7,380 bases of DNA, from the NCBI GenBank assembly GCA_013360535.1, contig JABWBL010000162.1, forward strand, positions 1 to 7,380. The letters run 5' to 3'. The stretch comes from Planctomycetaceae bacterium (GTDB lineage Bacteria > Planctomycetota > UBA1135 > GCA-002686595). Under the pieces are notes generated by a model that made no database searches, was not told the origin of the DNA, and saw only the letters and a program-made list of their open reading frames with translations. The translations under genes were made by a program, and so were the position numbers. This document shows, in pieces, positions 1-6,167 of the stretch (position 1 is the stretch's first letter; each line of letters opens with the position of its first letter).

Positions 1-1
1 G

Positions 2-2491
2 CCCGCCAAGGGGCCGCGCGTGCTGGTCGCGGAGGGCATGGTCGCGCCGGCGGAGGACTTCGAGCTGCCGACCGGGCCGCGCGTGACGGGCCGGGTGCTC
101 GACAGTGCCGGAGCGCCGCTCGAAGGCGTCACGGTGCGCTGGAACTCCGTCGATTTCCGCAACTTCGACTTCGACTTCTCGTTCGCTCCGTTGCTCGCGA
201 GCGCCGTGAAGGGCTTCGACTTCCCCAAGTCCGACGTCGACGGCCGCTTCACGGCGGGAGCGTTCGCGGGCGAGGCGCCATACCGCATCGAGTTGTTCAA
301 GTCGGGCTTCGAGGACACGACGCACCGCTGGGATCCGGCGAAGGAACCCGATGGTTTCGAGGTGCGCATGGAGCGCGGCGGCGCGCTCGAGGGCATCGTG
401 GTCGACGCCGCGCGCAAGAAGCCGGTGACGAGCTTCACGATCGAGACCAACGATCGCGTCGAGACGCAGGCCGACGCTCCGGGCAATCGCAATCCGTTCT
501 CGGGTGGGCTGCTCGTCGAGCATCCGCAGGGCAAGTTCCGCGTCGATCCCGTGAAGTCCGGCGAGAAGGTGCGGCTCACGTTCCGCGCGCCGGGGTATCG
601 CGAGACGACGCTCGACGCGCTCGAGGTGAAGGAAGGCGAGACCAAACGCGGCGTGATCGTCGAGCTGCAGCCGGGCGGCACCGTGCGCGGCACGGTCTCC
701 AACCGCGAGGGCCAGCCGATCGCGGGCGCGCAGGTGTTTGCGCTCGCTTCGGACCGTGCGACGCGCTTCGATCCCGCGGGCCGCAGGCGTTTCGGCGGCG
801 GGCCGCCGGAGCTCGAGCAGCTGCCGCCTGGATTCCGCGATTTTGCCGCGCAATTGGGCCTGCTCGGCGACCGCGCGGTCGTCTCGCGCGCCGACGGTTC
901 GTTCGAGCTCACGGGGCTCGAGCCGGGCTCGACGGTGGTGCTCGCGACGCACCGCGAGTACTCGATCGGGCGCTCGGAGCCCGTGCAGGTCGCGGTCGAG
1001 ACGCCGGTTTCTGTCGAGCTCGAGCTGTCGACGGGTGGTGGAGTGCAGGGCACGGCACGCGACCGTTTCGCGCGGCCGGTGACGGGCGCGATCGTGCTCG
1101 CGCTCTCGCCGGCGAACGTCGCTGGAGAAGGCCGCGCGAGCGGCGGCGGCATCTACCAGTCGCGCACGGACTCCGAAGGGCGCTACCGCATCACGCGCAT
1201 GGTCGGCGGCAGCTACTTCATGGTGCTGACGCGCGGCGACGAGGCGCTCAATCCGATGAGTTTCCTCGGCACGCTCAACTTCGACGTCGTGACGGTGCCC
1301 GAGGACGAGATCGTCGACTACGACATCGTCGATTCGAGCTCGGGCGCGACGCGGGTGTTCGGCACGGTGACCGATGAGGGGCGTCCGGTCGGGCGCGGCA
1401 ACATCACGGCGCTGTCGTTCGAGTCGGCGGGCATGCTCGGCGTCGACCTGAAGATCGCGCAGGTGCAAGGCGAAGGCCGCTACGAGTTCGCGGGCCTCGC
1501 GCCCGGCGAATACCAGTTCAACATCGACTCGCCCGGCGACGGTCGGCCGCCGGTTCGCATCGTCGCGGAGATCCCGGATCAGCCGGAATTCAGGCTGGAT
1601 CTGCGTTATCCGATCGGCGGCGTCGAAGGGCGCGTGCTCGGCGGGAACGAGCGCACGCCGCTCGCGGGCGTCGAGGTCACGCTGCGACTCGCGGATCCGT
1701 TCGAGTCCTCGGGATGGCTCGGGCGCGCGCTCGCGAGCGAAGCCGGCGTTCGTCGCGAGCGCACGAACGACGACGGCGAGTTCCGCTTCGGCTCGCTCGG
1801 GGAAGGACGCTACACGCTTTCCGTGCGCGCGCCGCGCGCCAGCGAGGACGGCCCACGCTACGCCGGCGTCGCGGCGTTCGAGGTCGAAGTGCGCGAGGAT
1901 CGTGTCAGCGGCGGCGTCGAGATCGTGCTGCCGGCTGCGGTCGAGCTCGTCGGGCGCACCGTCGACACCACGGGCAAGCCGGTCGGTGGCGCGCAGGTGT
2001 TCGCGCGACGGGCGGGCGTCGAAAACGCCGTGCCGGAGCGTGCGGCGAGCGATGACAACGGCGAGTTCCGTTTCGGGAGCCTGGCTGCGGGCCGTTACGA
2101 CCTGAGCGTGACCGCCGACGGTTTTGCCGATGCGGAACGCAAGGATGTCGAAGTCGGTGCCGCGAACGCGAAGCCGCTCGAGCTCCAGCTCGCGCAGGGC
2201 ATCGACGTGCGCGTCAAGGTGCTCGGTTCGAACGGCCAGCCGGTCGCCGGTGCGACCGGGCGGCTCGTGCCGAAGGGGCGCGCGGCGGCGGTCGACGAGC
2301 GCGACGTCGGGCGCGCGTTCAACAACCTGTTCAACGGCAAGGGCGTGTCGGATTCGAAGGGCATGCTCGGTCTGGGCAGCTTCGGGGCGGGCGACTACGT
2401 GCTCGAGGTCCAACGCGGCACCGAGAAGGCGAGCGAGGACGTCACCTTGGGCGGCAGCGCTCCGGTCGAGCTGCGCGTGCGGCTGCGCTGA
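2..2491 (+). CDS. Multi-repeat carboxypeptidase-regulatory-like (Ig/transthyretin-fold) protein, 5' end outside window
   Basis: The frame is open from base 2 to the TGA at 2489-2491, giving 829 visible residues. A GTG at 20 could be read as a start, but it lies inside what looks like the tail of a preceding repeat and no signal peptide follows, so the gene very probably begins upstream. Numbering from the codon at 2, eight repeats begin near residues 28, 128, 227, 348, 451, 540, 648 and 735. Each opens with a strand like 'V.G.V.d..G.PlaGa.V' and most close with 'd.dG.fr...L..G.Y.l.v...G', the pattern of CarboxypepD_reg-like beta-sandwich domains. Repeats 6 and 7 share the identical octapeptide GEFRFGSL (592-599 and 687-694). 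A Phe/Asp-rich loop (FDFDF) lies in repeat 1. No catalytic domain, TonB-type barrel or C-terminal anchor is visible. Such repeats are usually structural or adhesive in exported proteins; the actual role here is unknown. Confidence 0.88.
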   Translation, partial: PAKGPRVLVAEGMVAPAEDFELPTGPRVTGRVLDSAGAPLEGVTVRWNSVDFRNFDFDFSFAPLLASAVKGFDFPKSDVDGRFTAGAFAGEAPYRIELFKSGFEDTTHRWDPAKEPDGFEVRMERGGALEGIVVDAARKKPVTSFTIETNDRVETQADAPGNRNPFSGGLLVEHPQGKFRVDPVKSGEKVRLTFRAPGYRETTLDALEVKEGETKRGVIVELQPGGTVRGTVSNREGQPIAGAQVFALASDRATRFDPAGRRRFGGGPPELEQLPPGFRDFAAQLGLLGDRAVVSRADGSFELTGLEPGSTVVLATHREYSIGRSEPVQVAVETPVSVELELSTGGGVQGTARDRFARPVTGAIVLALSPANVAGEGRASGGGIYQSRTDSEGRYRITRMVGGSYFMVLTRGDEALNPMSFLGTLNFDVVTVPEDEIVDYDIVDSSSGATRVFGTVTDEGRPVGRGNITALSFESAGMLGVDLKIAQVQGEGRYEFAGLAPGEYQFNIDSPGDGRPPVRIVAEIPDQPEFRLDLRYPIGGVEGRVLGGNERTPLAGVEVTLRLADPFESSGWLGRALASEAGVRRERTNDDGEFRFGSLGEGRYTLSVRAPRASEDGPRYAGVAAFEVEVREDRVSGGVEIVLPAAVELVGRTVDTTGKPVGGAQVFARRAGVENAVPERAASDDNGEFRFGSLAAGRYDLSVTADGFADAERKDVEVGAANAKPLELQLAQGIDVRVKVLGSNGQPVAGATGRLVPKGRAAAVDERDVGRAFNNLFNGKGVSDSKGMLGLGSFGAGDYVLEVQRGTEKASEDVTLGGSAPVELRVRLR

Positions 2492-2501
2492 CAGCCGACG
2501 C
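2475..2501 (+). other. Imperfect hairpin across the stop codon of the repeat protein
   Basis: GCGTGCGGCT (2475-2484) can pair with AGCCGACGC (2493-2501), giving nine base pairs with one bulged G at 2479 and an 8-base loop that contains the stop codon. No T-run follows, so it is not a canonical intrinsic terminator. In such GC-rich DNA the pairing could be chance. It is listed because it is the only structure between this gene and the next. Confidence 0.25.
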
Positions 2502-2526
2502 TCTCGCGGCCGCGCTTCTGCGTGCG

Positions 2527-2532
2527 TAGCAT
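2527..2532 (+). promoter_or_regulatory. Candidate -10 box TAGCAT for the PLD-like gene (leaderless start)
   Basis: TAGCAT matches four of six positions of TATAAT and is the most A/T-rich hexamer of a GC-rich 47-base gap. Exactly six bases separate it from the GTG at 2539, so initiation at the usual distance would fall on or next to the G of the start codon, giving a leaderless mRNA. No good -35 sequence is seen at 16-18 bases upstream. No Shine-Dalgarno sequence precedes the start, which agrees with leaderless translation. Confidence 0.4.
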
Positions 2533-2538
2533 TCGGTA

Positions 2539-3717
2539 GTGATCGCCCTCGCCTGGCTCCTGTGTTGGCAAGTTCCGGTGACCGCCGGACGGCTCGAACT
2601 CGTCGAGTCGACACCGCTCGAGACGACGCTCGACCACTCCGACATCGCCGATGCGCACGAGGTGTGGCTCGAGCTGATCGGCTCGGCGAAGAAGTCCATC
2701 GACCTCGCGCAGTTCTACGCGTCCAACCAACCCGGCAGCCGGCTCGAGCCGATCGTCGTCGCGCTCGAGAGCGCGGCCGCACGCGGCGTGAAGGTGCGTT
2801 TTCTCGCCGAAGAGAAGTTCCACGAGACCTACCCGGAGACGCTCGAACGCCTCGCGACGAAGGGGGTCGACGTGCGGCGCTTCGACGTCGCGAAGAGCTT
2901 CGGCGGCGTGCTGCACGCGAAGTTCCTGCAGGTCGACGCGCGCGAGGTGTTCGTCGGCAGCCAGAACTTCGACTGGCGCTCGCTCGAGCACATCGTCGAG
3001 CTCGGGCTGCGCCTCGACCTGCCGCAGAGCTCGCGCGCTTTCGCGGCGATCTTCGAGTGCGACTGGAAGCTCGCGGGTGGCGCGAGCCTCGCCGACGCGC
3101 TCGCGCCCCTGCGCGACCTGCCGCCGCCCGTCGACGAATTCGGTGGTGCGCGCATCGAGACGCGCTTCAGCCCGCTCGCCGGAATCCCGTCGGAAGGCTG
3201 GTGGGACCTGCCCGAGCTCGTCGAGCGCATCGACGGCGCGAAGAACTCGCTCAAGCTGCAGATGCTCACCTACCGCATGGTCGGGCGCGACCGGGAGTAC
3301 TTCTCCGAGCTCGAGACGGCGCTGCGCCGCGCGGCCGCACGCGGGACGAAGGTGCAGCTGATGGTCGCCGACTGGGGCAAGCGCCGCGGCATCGTCGAGG
3401 GCCTGCAGTCGCTCGAGCCGCTCGAGAATATCGAAGTGCGTTTCGTCACGATCCCCGAGCATTCTTCGGGGCACATCCCGTTTGGCCGCGTGCTGCACTC
3501 GAAGACGCTCGTCGCCGATGGCGAGCGCCTGTGGCTCGGCACGAGCAACTGGGAGCGCGACTACTTCACCGAGAGTCGCAACGCGAGCGTGTTCGTCGAT
3601 GGGGGAGCGCTGCCGGTGCGCGTCGGGCAGGTGTTCGACGACCTGTGGAACTCGAAGTACGCCGCACCGGTCGATCCAGCGGCGAAGTACGAGGCGCCGA
3701 GGTACGGAGAGCGCTGA
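2539..3717 (+). CDS. Secreted phospholipase D superfamily protein of the PLD3/PLD4 type
   Basis: The product is 392 aa. The GTG at 2539 is the first possible start after an in-frame TAG at 2527. Residues 1-16 form a short signal peptide (hydrophobic IALAWLLCW, likely cleavage after VTA), so the protein is probably exported. Two HxKxxxxD motifs are intact: H126/K128/D133 and H320/K322/D327, each followed by a GS/GT-N element (GSQNFDW at 140-146, GTSNW at 334-338). Several further blocks match what I recall of animal PLD3/PLD4: LVES-x-P at 21-26, an FY at 59-60 after 'SIDLA', the FDWRSL-to-VELG stretch after the first motif, WG at 279-280, and YFTES after the second. Family members cleave phosphodiesters through paired catalytic histidines; mammalian PLD3/PLD4 are 5' exonucleases on single-stranded nucleic acid and are also linked to lipid metabolism. 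Whether the substrate here is lipid or nucleic acid cannot be read from sequence. The gene is coupled to the next one. Alternative: a generic cardiolipin-synthase-like PLD, which is less likely because it lacks an N-terminal pair of membrane helices. Confidence 0.9.
   Translation: MIALAWLLCWQVPVTAGRLELVESTPLETTLDHSDIADAHEVWLELIGSAKKSIDLAQFYASNQPGSRLEPIVVALESAAARGVKVRFLAEEKFHETYPETLERLATKGVDVRRFDVAKSFGGVLHAKFLQVDAREVFVGSQNFDWRSLEHIVELGLRLDLPQSSRAFAAIFECDWKLAGGASLADALAPLRDLPPPVDEFGGARIETRFSPLAGIPSEGWWDLPELVERIDGAKNSLKLQMLTYRMVGRDREYFSELETALRRAAARGTKVQLMVADWGKRRGIVEGLQSLEPLENIEVRFVTIPEHSSGHIPFGRVLHSKTLVADGERLWLGTSNWERDYFTESRNASVFVDGGALPVRVGQVFDDLWNSKYAAPVDPAAKYEAPRYGER
3706..3709 (+). promoter_or_regulatory. 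Shine-Dalgarno GGAG for the parvulin-like gene
   Basis: GGAG ends seven bases before the ATG at 3717 and lies inside the 3' end of the PLD-like gene. It is the only convincing Shine-Dalgarno sequence ahead of any start in the window, and it supports ATG 3717 over the upstream extension of the same open frame. Confidence 0.6.
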
Positions 3718-5663
3718 TGCTCGCCGCACTGCTGCTCCTGTTCGCTCAAGCGGCTCCAGTTCCGGCGCCGACTTCGCTGCTCGTGCGGCCGCTCGAGCTC
3801 GCGCATCCGCTGCCCGATTCGCGCGCCGTCGCGCTGATCCGCGTTCGGGTCGAGGATCCGGCGACGAAGGAATCGAACGAGGAGCTCGCGCGGCGCATCG
3901 CGACCGAAGTGACTCCCGATTCCTTCGAGCAGGTCGCAGCGCGCTTTGACCGGCAACCGACACGCGACGTGCGCGGGCTCGTCGGCACGTACACGCGCGC
4001 GATGCTCGACCCGGTCGTCGCCGAGGCTGTTTTTGGGCCGGATTCCGTGCTGCATGGCCCACTCACGGGCGCCGACGGCGGCGTGTACTTCGCCAAGTCG
4101 ATCGCGCGTGAGGCCGGTTGTCGTCAGGTATTCGTCGCGGGCACCGACAGCGTCGCGCGCCAGCGGGCCGAGTCGATCCTGCGCGAGCTGCGCGCCGGCG
4201 CCGACTTCGCGCAGGTCGCGCGCGAGCGTTCCGAGGACCGTGCGAGTGCCTTGCGCGGAGGACAGCTCGCGATCTACGAGCGTGGCCGGCGCGATGCGCT
4301 GCTGCGCGCGGCCGCGTTCGGTGCGAAGGTGGGCGAGATCGTCGGGCCTCTCGAGACGCCGCTTGGTTTCCACATCCTGCAGCGTGTCGCGCCGGAATCG
4401 ATCGACGCACGCCTGCGCGACGATTCGTGGGCGCGCGTGAGTTCGATCCTGGTCGCGTTTGGTGGAGCTGCGGGCGCCGATCCGGCGCTCGTGCGCGAGC
4501 ACGAGGAGGCCGAGCGCATCGCGAACGACCTCGCGCGCCGCATCCGCGACGGCGAGGACATGGCGAAGCTCGCCGCGAGCTTCGACGACGACCGCGGCGG
4601 GCGCGCACGCTACGGCGACCTCGGCTGGGTGCGCCGCGGCACCTCGGACATCCCGCAGTTTTTCGATCGCCTGTTCATCGAACCTCCCGGCACGTTGCTC
4701 GGCCCGATCGCGAGCCGCTCCGGCTTCGTGCTCTTCCGCCGAGAGAATTCGGGCCCGCGCACGGTGCTCGTGCCGACGAAGAACGCCTTCGTGGCGGAGT
4801 TCGAGTGGTTGCGCTGGAGCGCGGAGGATCCCGCGCGTGCCGTGGAAGCGCCCGGCTACAGCGAGGCTCGGGCCGCGCTCGTCGTCCTGCAGTCGGACCC
4901 GCAGACCGCGATCCACGCTCAGTTCAGCTCGATGAACCTGCCCTTCGCGGTTTCCGCGTCCGGAATGCTGAACGGTTTCCGATCGCTGGCCGAGGGCAAC
5001 TTGCTACAGAAGTCGTGGGACAAGGCGGAGAAGCCCATCGAGACGTTGGGCCGTGCGCTCGGGCAGTTCGAGCCTTGGTTTCTGGAACAGGTCTGGCCCG
5101 CAGAGGAGCGCACGATCGACGCCGCGCTCGCGCCGCTGCGCGAACGCTGGCTTCCGCTCGCGCCCGTGGCCGTCGATCTGCTGATGGATGAGCTGGGAAT
5201 CGACGATCCCGACATCGTTGTGGAGGTGCCGCTCGTCGCACATTGGCCGCGCCAGCTGCTCCTGCCCGAAGAAGCGCGCGCGAACCGCGAGACGCTGCTG
5301 CACGTCTCGAAGGACTCCGATCGTGACGCGCTGCTGCATGCCACGCTGCACCACCTCGTGCACAAGCTGCACCACTTCATCCTGTTCCCGCACAACGAGG
5401 AGTTCCTGCGTCCCGCGGTCGACGGAGGGAAGCCGGTGCTCGACCGGCTCGCGCTGCACGCGCTGTTCGAGGCGGCGACGGAGTCGGTGACCGAGCGCGT
5501 GTTCCAGATCGAGCTCGACGGCTGCGCGCGGCCGTGCGACGTCGATGGGCTCACGCCCGAGCAGCACAAGGCCGTGCGAGCGATCTGGGACGAGCGCGTG
5601 ACGGGGAAGATCGACCTCGCGACGGCTGCGAAACGCGTCGCTGAACTCCTGCGCTCGCGCTGA
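3717..5663 (+). CDS. Exported protein with three degenerate parvulin-like (rotamase) domains and an unassigned His-rich C-terminal region
   Basis: The product is 648 aa. The ATG at 3717 shares its A with the TGA of the PLD-like gene. The frame stays open far upstream, but that extension reads as Arg/Ser/Ala-rich nonsense across two other genes, whereas residues 1-12 from this ATG form a signal peptide (LAALLLLFAQA). Three parvulin-type domains follow at about 36-132, 134-235 and 240-343. The second is clearest: helix with 'ILRELRAGADFAQVA', GG near 'RGGQLAIYERG', then AAF, GEIVGPLET and GFHIL. Parvulins are peptidyl-prolyl isomerases whose active site holds two histidines. The first is absent in all three domains (Q137 and S243 in domains 2 and 3), and the second survives only in domain 2 (H219; Y124 and V338 in domains 1 and 3). 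Residues 345-648 match no family I recognise; they include a His cluster at 541-553 and an E-rich helix at 585-593. A substrate-binding or chaperone role is more plausible than catalysis, by inference. Confidence 0.85.
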   Translation: MLAALLLLFAQAAPVPAPTSLLVRPLELAHPLPDSRAVALIRVRVEDPATKESNEELARRIATEVTPDSFEQVAARFDRQPTRDVRGLVGTYTRAMLDPVVAEAVFGPDSVLHGPLTGADGGVYFAKSIAREAGCRQVFVAGTDSVARQRAESILRELRAGADFAQVARERSEDRASALRGGQLAIYERGRRDALLRAAAFGAKVGEIVGPLETPLGFHILQRVAPESIDARLRDDSWARVSSILVAFGGAAGADPALVREHEEAERIANDLARRIRDGEDMAKLAASFDDDRGGRARYGDLGWVRRGTSDIPQFFDRLFIEPPGTLLGPIASRSGFVLFRRENSGPRTVLVPTKNAFVAEFEWLRWSAEDPARAVEAPGYSEARAALVVLQSDPQTAIHAQFSSMNLPFAVSASGMLNGFRSLAEGNLLQKSWDKAEKPIETLGRALGQFEPWFLEQVWPAEERTIDAALAPLRERWLPLAPVAVDLLMDELGIDDPDIVVEVPLVAHWPRQLLLPEEARANRETLLHVSKDSDRDALLHATLHHLVHKLHHFILFPHNEEFLRPAVDGGKPVLDRLALHALFEAATESVTERVFQIELDGCARPCDVDGLTPEQHKAVRAIWDERVTGKIDLATAAKRVAELLRSR

Positions 5664-5669
5664 ACGGTT

Positions 5670-6080
5670 CTAGCCGCCCTTCGTCGGCGTCGCGGCGGGA
5701 GTCGTCGCAGGCTGCGACGTCGGCTGCGTGCCCGCTTCCTGCCCGGTGAAACCCCAGGTGCCGCGCACGGTCACCTTGCGCACGCCGATGATGTCGAGCA
5801 GCCAGTCCCACCAGCCGAGATCCGGCGTGCGCACGACCTCGGTCACCTGCATGTTCGTGAGCCGCGCGTCCGAGGCGTTGTCGCGCGCGATGTTGACCGC
5901 GGGCTTGGGCAGGTCGATCGACAGGATCGTGAAGGCCGTGCCGGTCGACTTGAAGCGCCCCGACGTGAGCGTGTCGCGCGTGATCTCGATGCTCGCGCAG
6001 GAGCCGAGCGAGGCGAGGCCGAAGGCCAGCACGAGAGGGGCGACGAGGCTGCGGTTGACGGTGCGGAAGGACGGCGTCAT
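5670..6080 (-). CDS. Small predicted lipoprotein of unknown function
   Basis: The product is 136 aa, read from the ATG at 6080 to the TAG at 5672-5670. A TTG at 6131 could extend it by 17 residues, but the ATG gives a well-formed lipoprotein signal: basic n-region (R6, R10), hydrophobic LVAPLVLAFGLA, and a lipobox LGSC with C28 as the lipidated cysteine. It should therefore be a membrane-anchored exported protein. The mature part has about 85 residues of mixed polar and beta-prone sequence with a striking WWDWLLDIIGVRK segment near residues 95-108, followed by a short strand ending GTWGF. The last 20 or so residues are a Pro/Thr/Ala/Gln-rich tail, probably disordered. I recognise no family and infer no function beyond surface or periplasmic location. 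The gene converges on the parvulin-like gene with six bases between stop codons and diverges from the galactokinase-like gene. Confidence 0.75.
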   Translation of the reverse strand: MTPSFRTVNRSLVAPLVLAFGLASLGSCASIEITRDTLTSGRFKSTGTAFTILSIDLPKPAVNIARDNASDARLTNMQVTEVVRTPDLGWWDWLLDIIGVRKVTVRGTWGFTGQEAGTQPTSQPATTPAATPTKGG

Positions 6081-6088
6081 GGGCTGCG

Positions 6089-6117
6089 ACGATAGCGCCG
6101 GGCGCGGAGACGGTCGA
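6089..6117 (-). promoter_or_regulatory. Candidate promoter of the lipoprotein gene
   Basis: On the minus strand, TATCGT (6094-6089, four of six matches to TATAAT) lies 17 bases downstream of TCGACC (6117-6112, four of six matches to TTGACA). Eight bases separate the -10 box from the ATG at 6080, so the transcript would start within a base or two of the start codon. No Shine-Dalgarno sequence is present. This also argues for ATG 6080 over the TTG at 6131, which would lie upstream of the promoter. Confidence 0.4.
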
Positions 6118-6149
6118 GTTGCACGCTCCAACCGTCATGCCGAGCGGCG

Positions 6150-6155
6150 TATGCT
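6150..6155 (+). promoter_or_regulatory. Candidate -10 box TATGCT for the galactokinase-like gene
   Basis: TATGCT matches four of six positions of TATAAT and lies 12 bases before the ATG at 6168, which would give a leader of only about five bases. No purine-rich Shine-Dalgarno sequence occurs in the C-rich stretch in front of the ATG. No good -35 is seen at 16-18 bases; TTGCAC at 6119-6124 resembles one but is 25 bases away, too far for a standard promoter. Confidence 0.35.
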
Positions 6156-6167
6156 CGAACCCACCCC

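Noticed and set aside
2571..2600. Lipoprotein signal for the PLD-like protein because of Cys9 in the hydrophobic core
   Set aside because: The residues before it (AWLL) do not fit a lipobox, and a signal-peptidase-I-type VTA site follows.
2124..3716. Upstream extension of the parvulin-like frame, which stays open from 2124
   Set aside because: It overlaps two well-supported genes in another frame, its translation is Arg/Ser/Ala-rich with no domain, and a signal peptide plus Shine-Dalgarno marks ATG 3717.
2395..4916. Long minus-strand open frames (2395-4062 and 3561-4916)
   Set aside because: They lie opposite strongly supported genes, have biased Arg/Ala/Glu-rich composition and no recognisable motif; this is expected from GC-rich third codon positions.
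5661..5669. Short palindrome GAAC-G-GTTC at the convergent gene ends as a terminator
   Set aside because: A four-base stem with a one-base centre cannot form a stable hairpin, and no T-run follows.
5551..6138. Alternative minus-strand frame overlapping the lipoprotein gene
   Set aside because: It lacks a signal peptide, is His/Arg-rich without pattern and runs into the 3' end of the parvulin-like gene; the lipoprotein frame has a clean lipobox.
6119..6155. TTGCAC (6119-6124) with TATGCT as a full promoter for the galactokinase-like gene
   Set aside because: The 25-base spacing is too long for a standard promoter, so only the -10-like box is reported.
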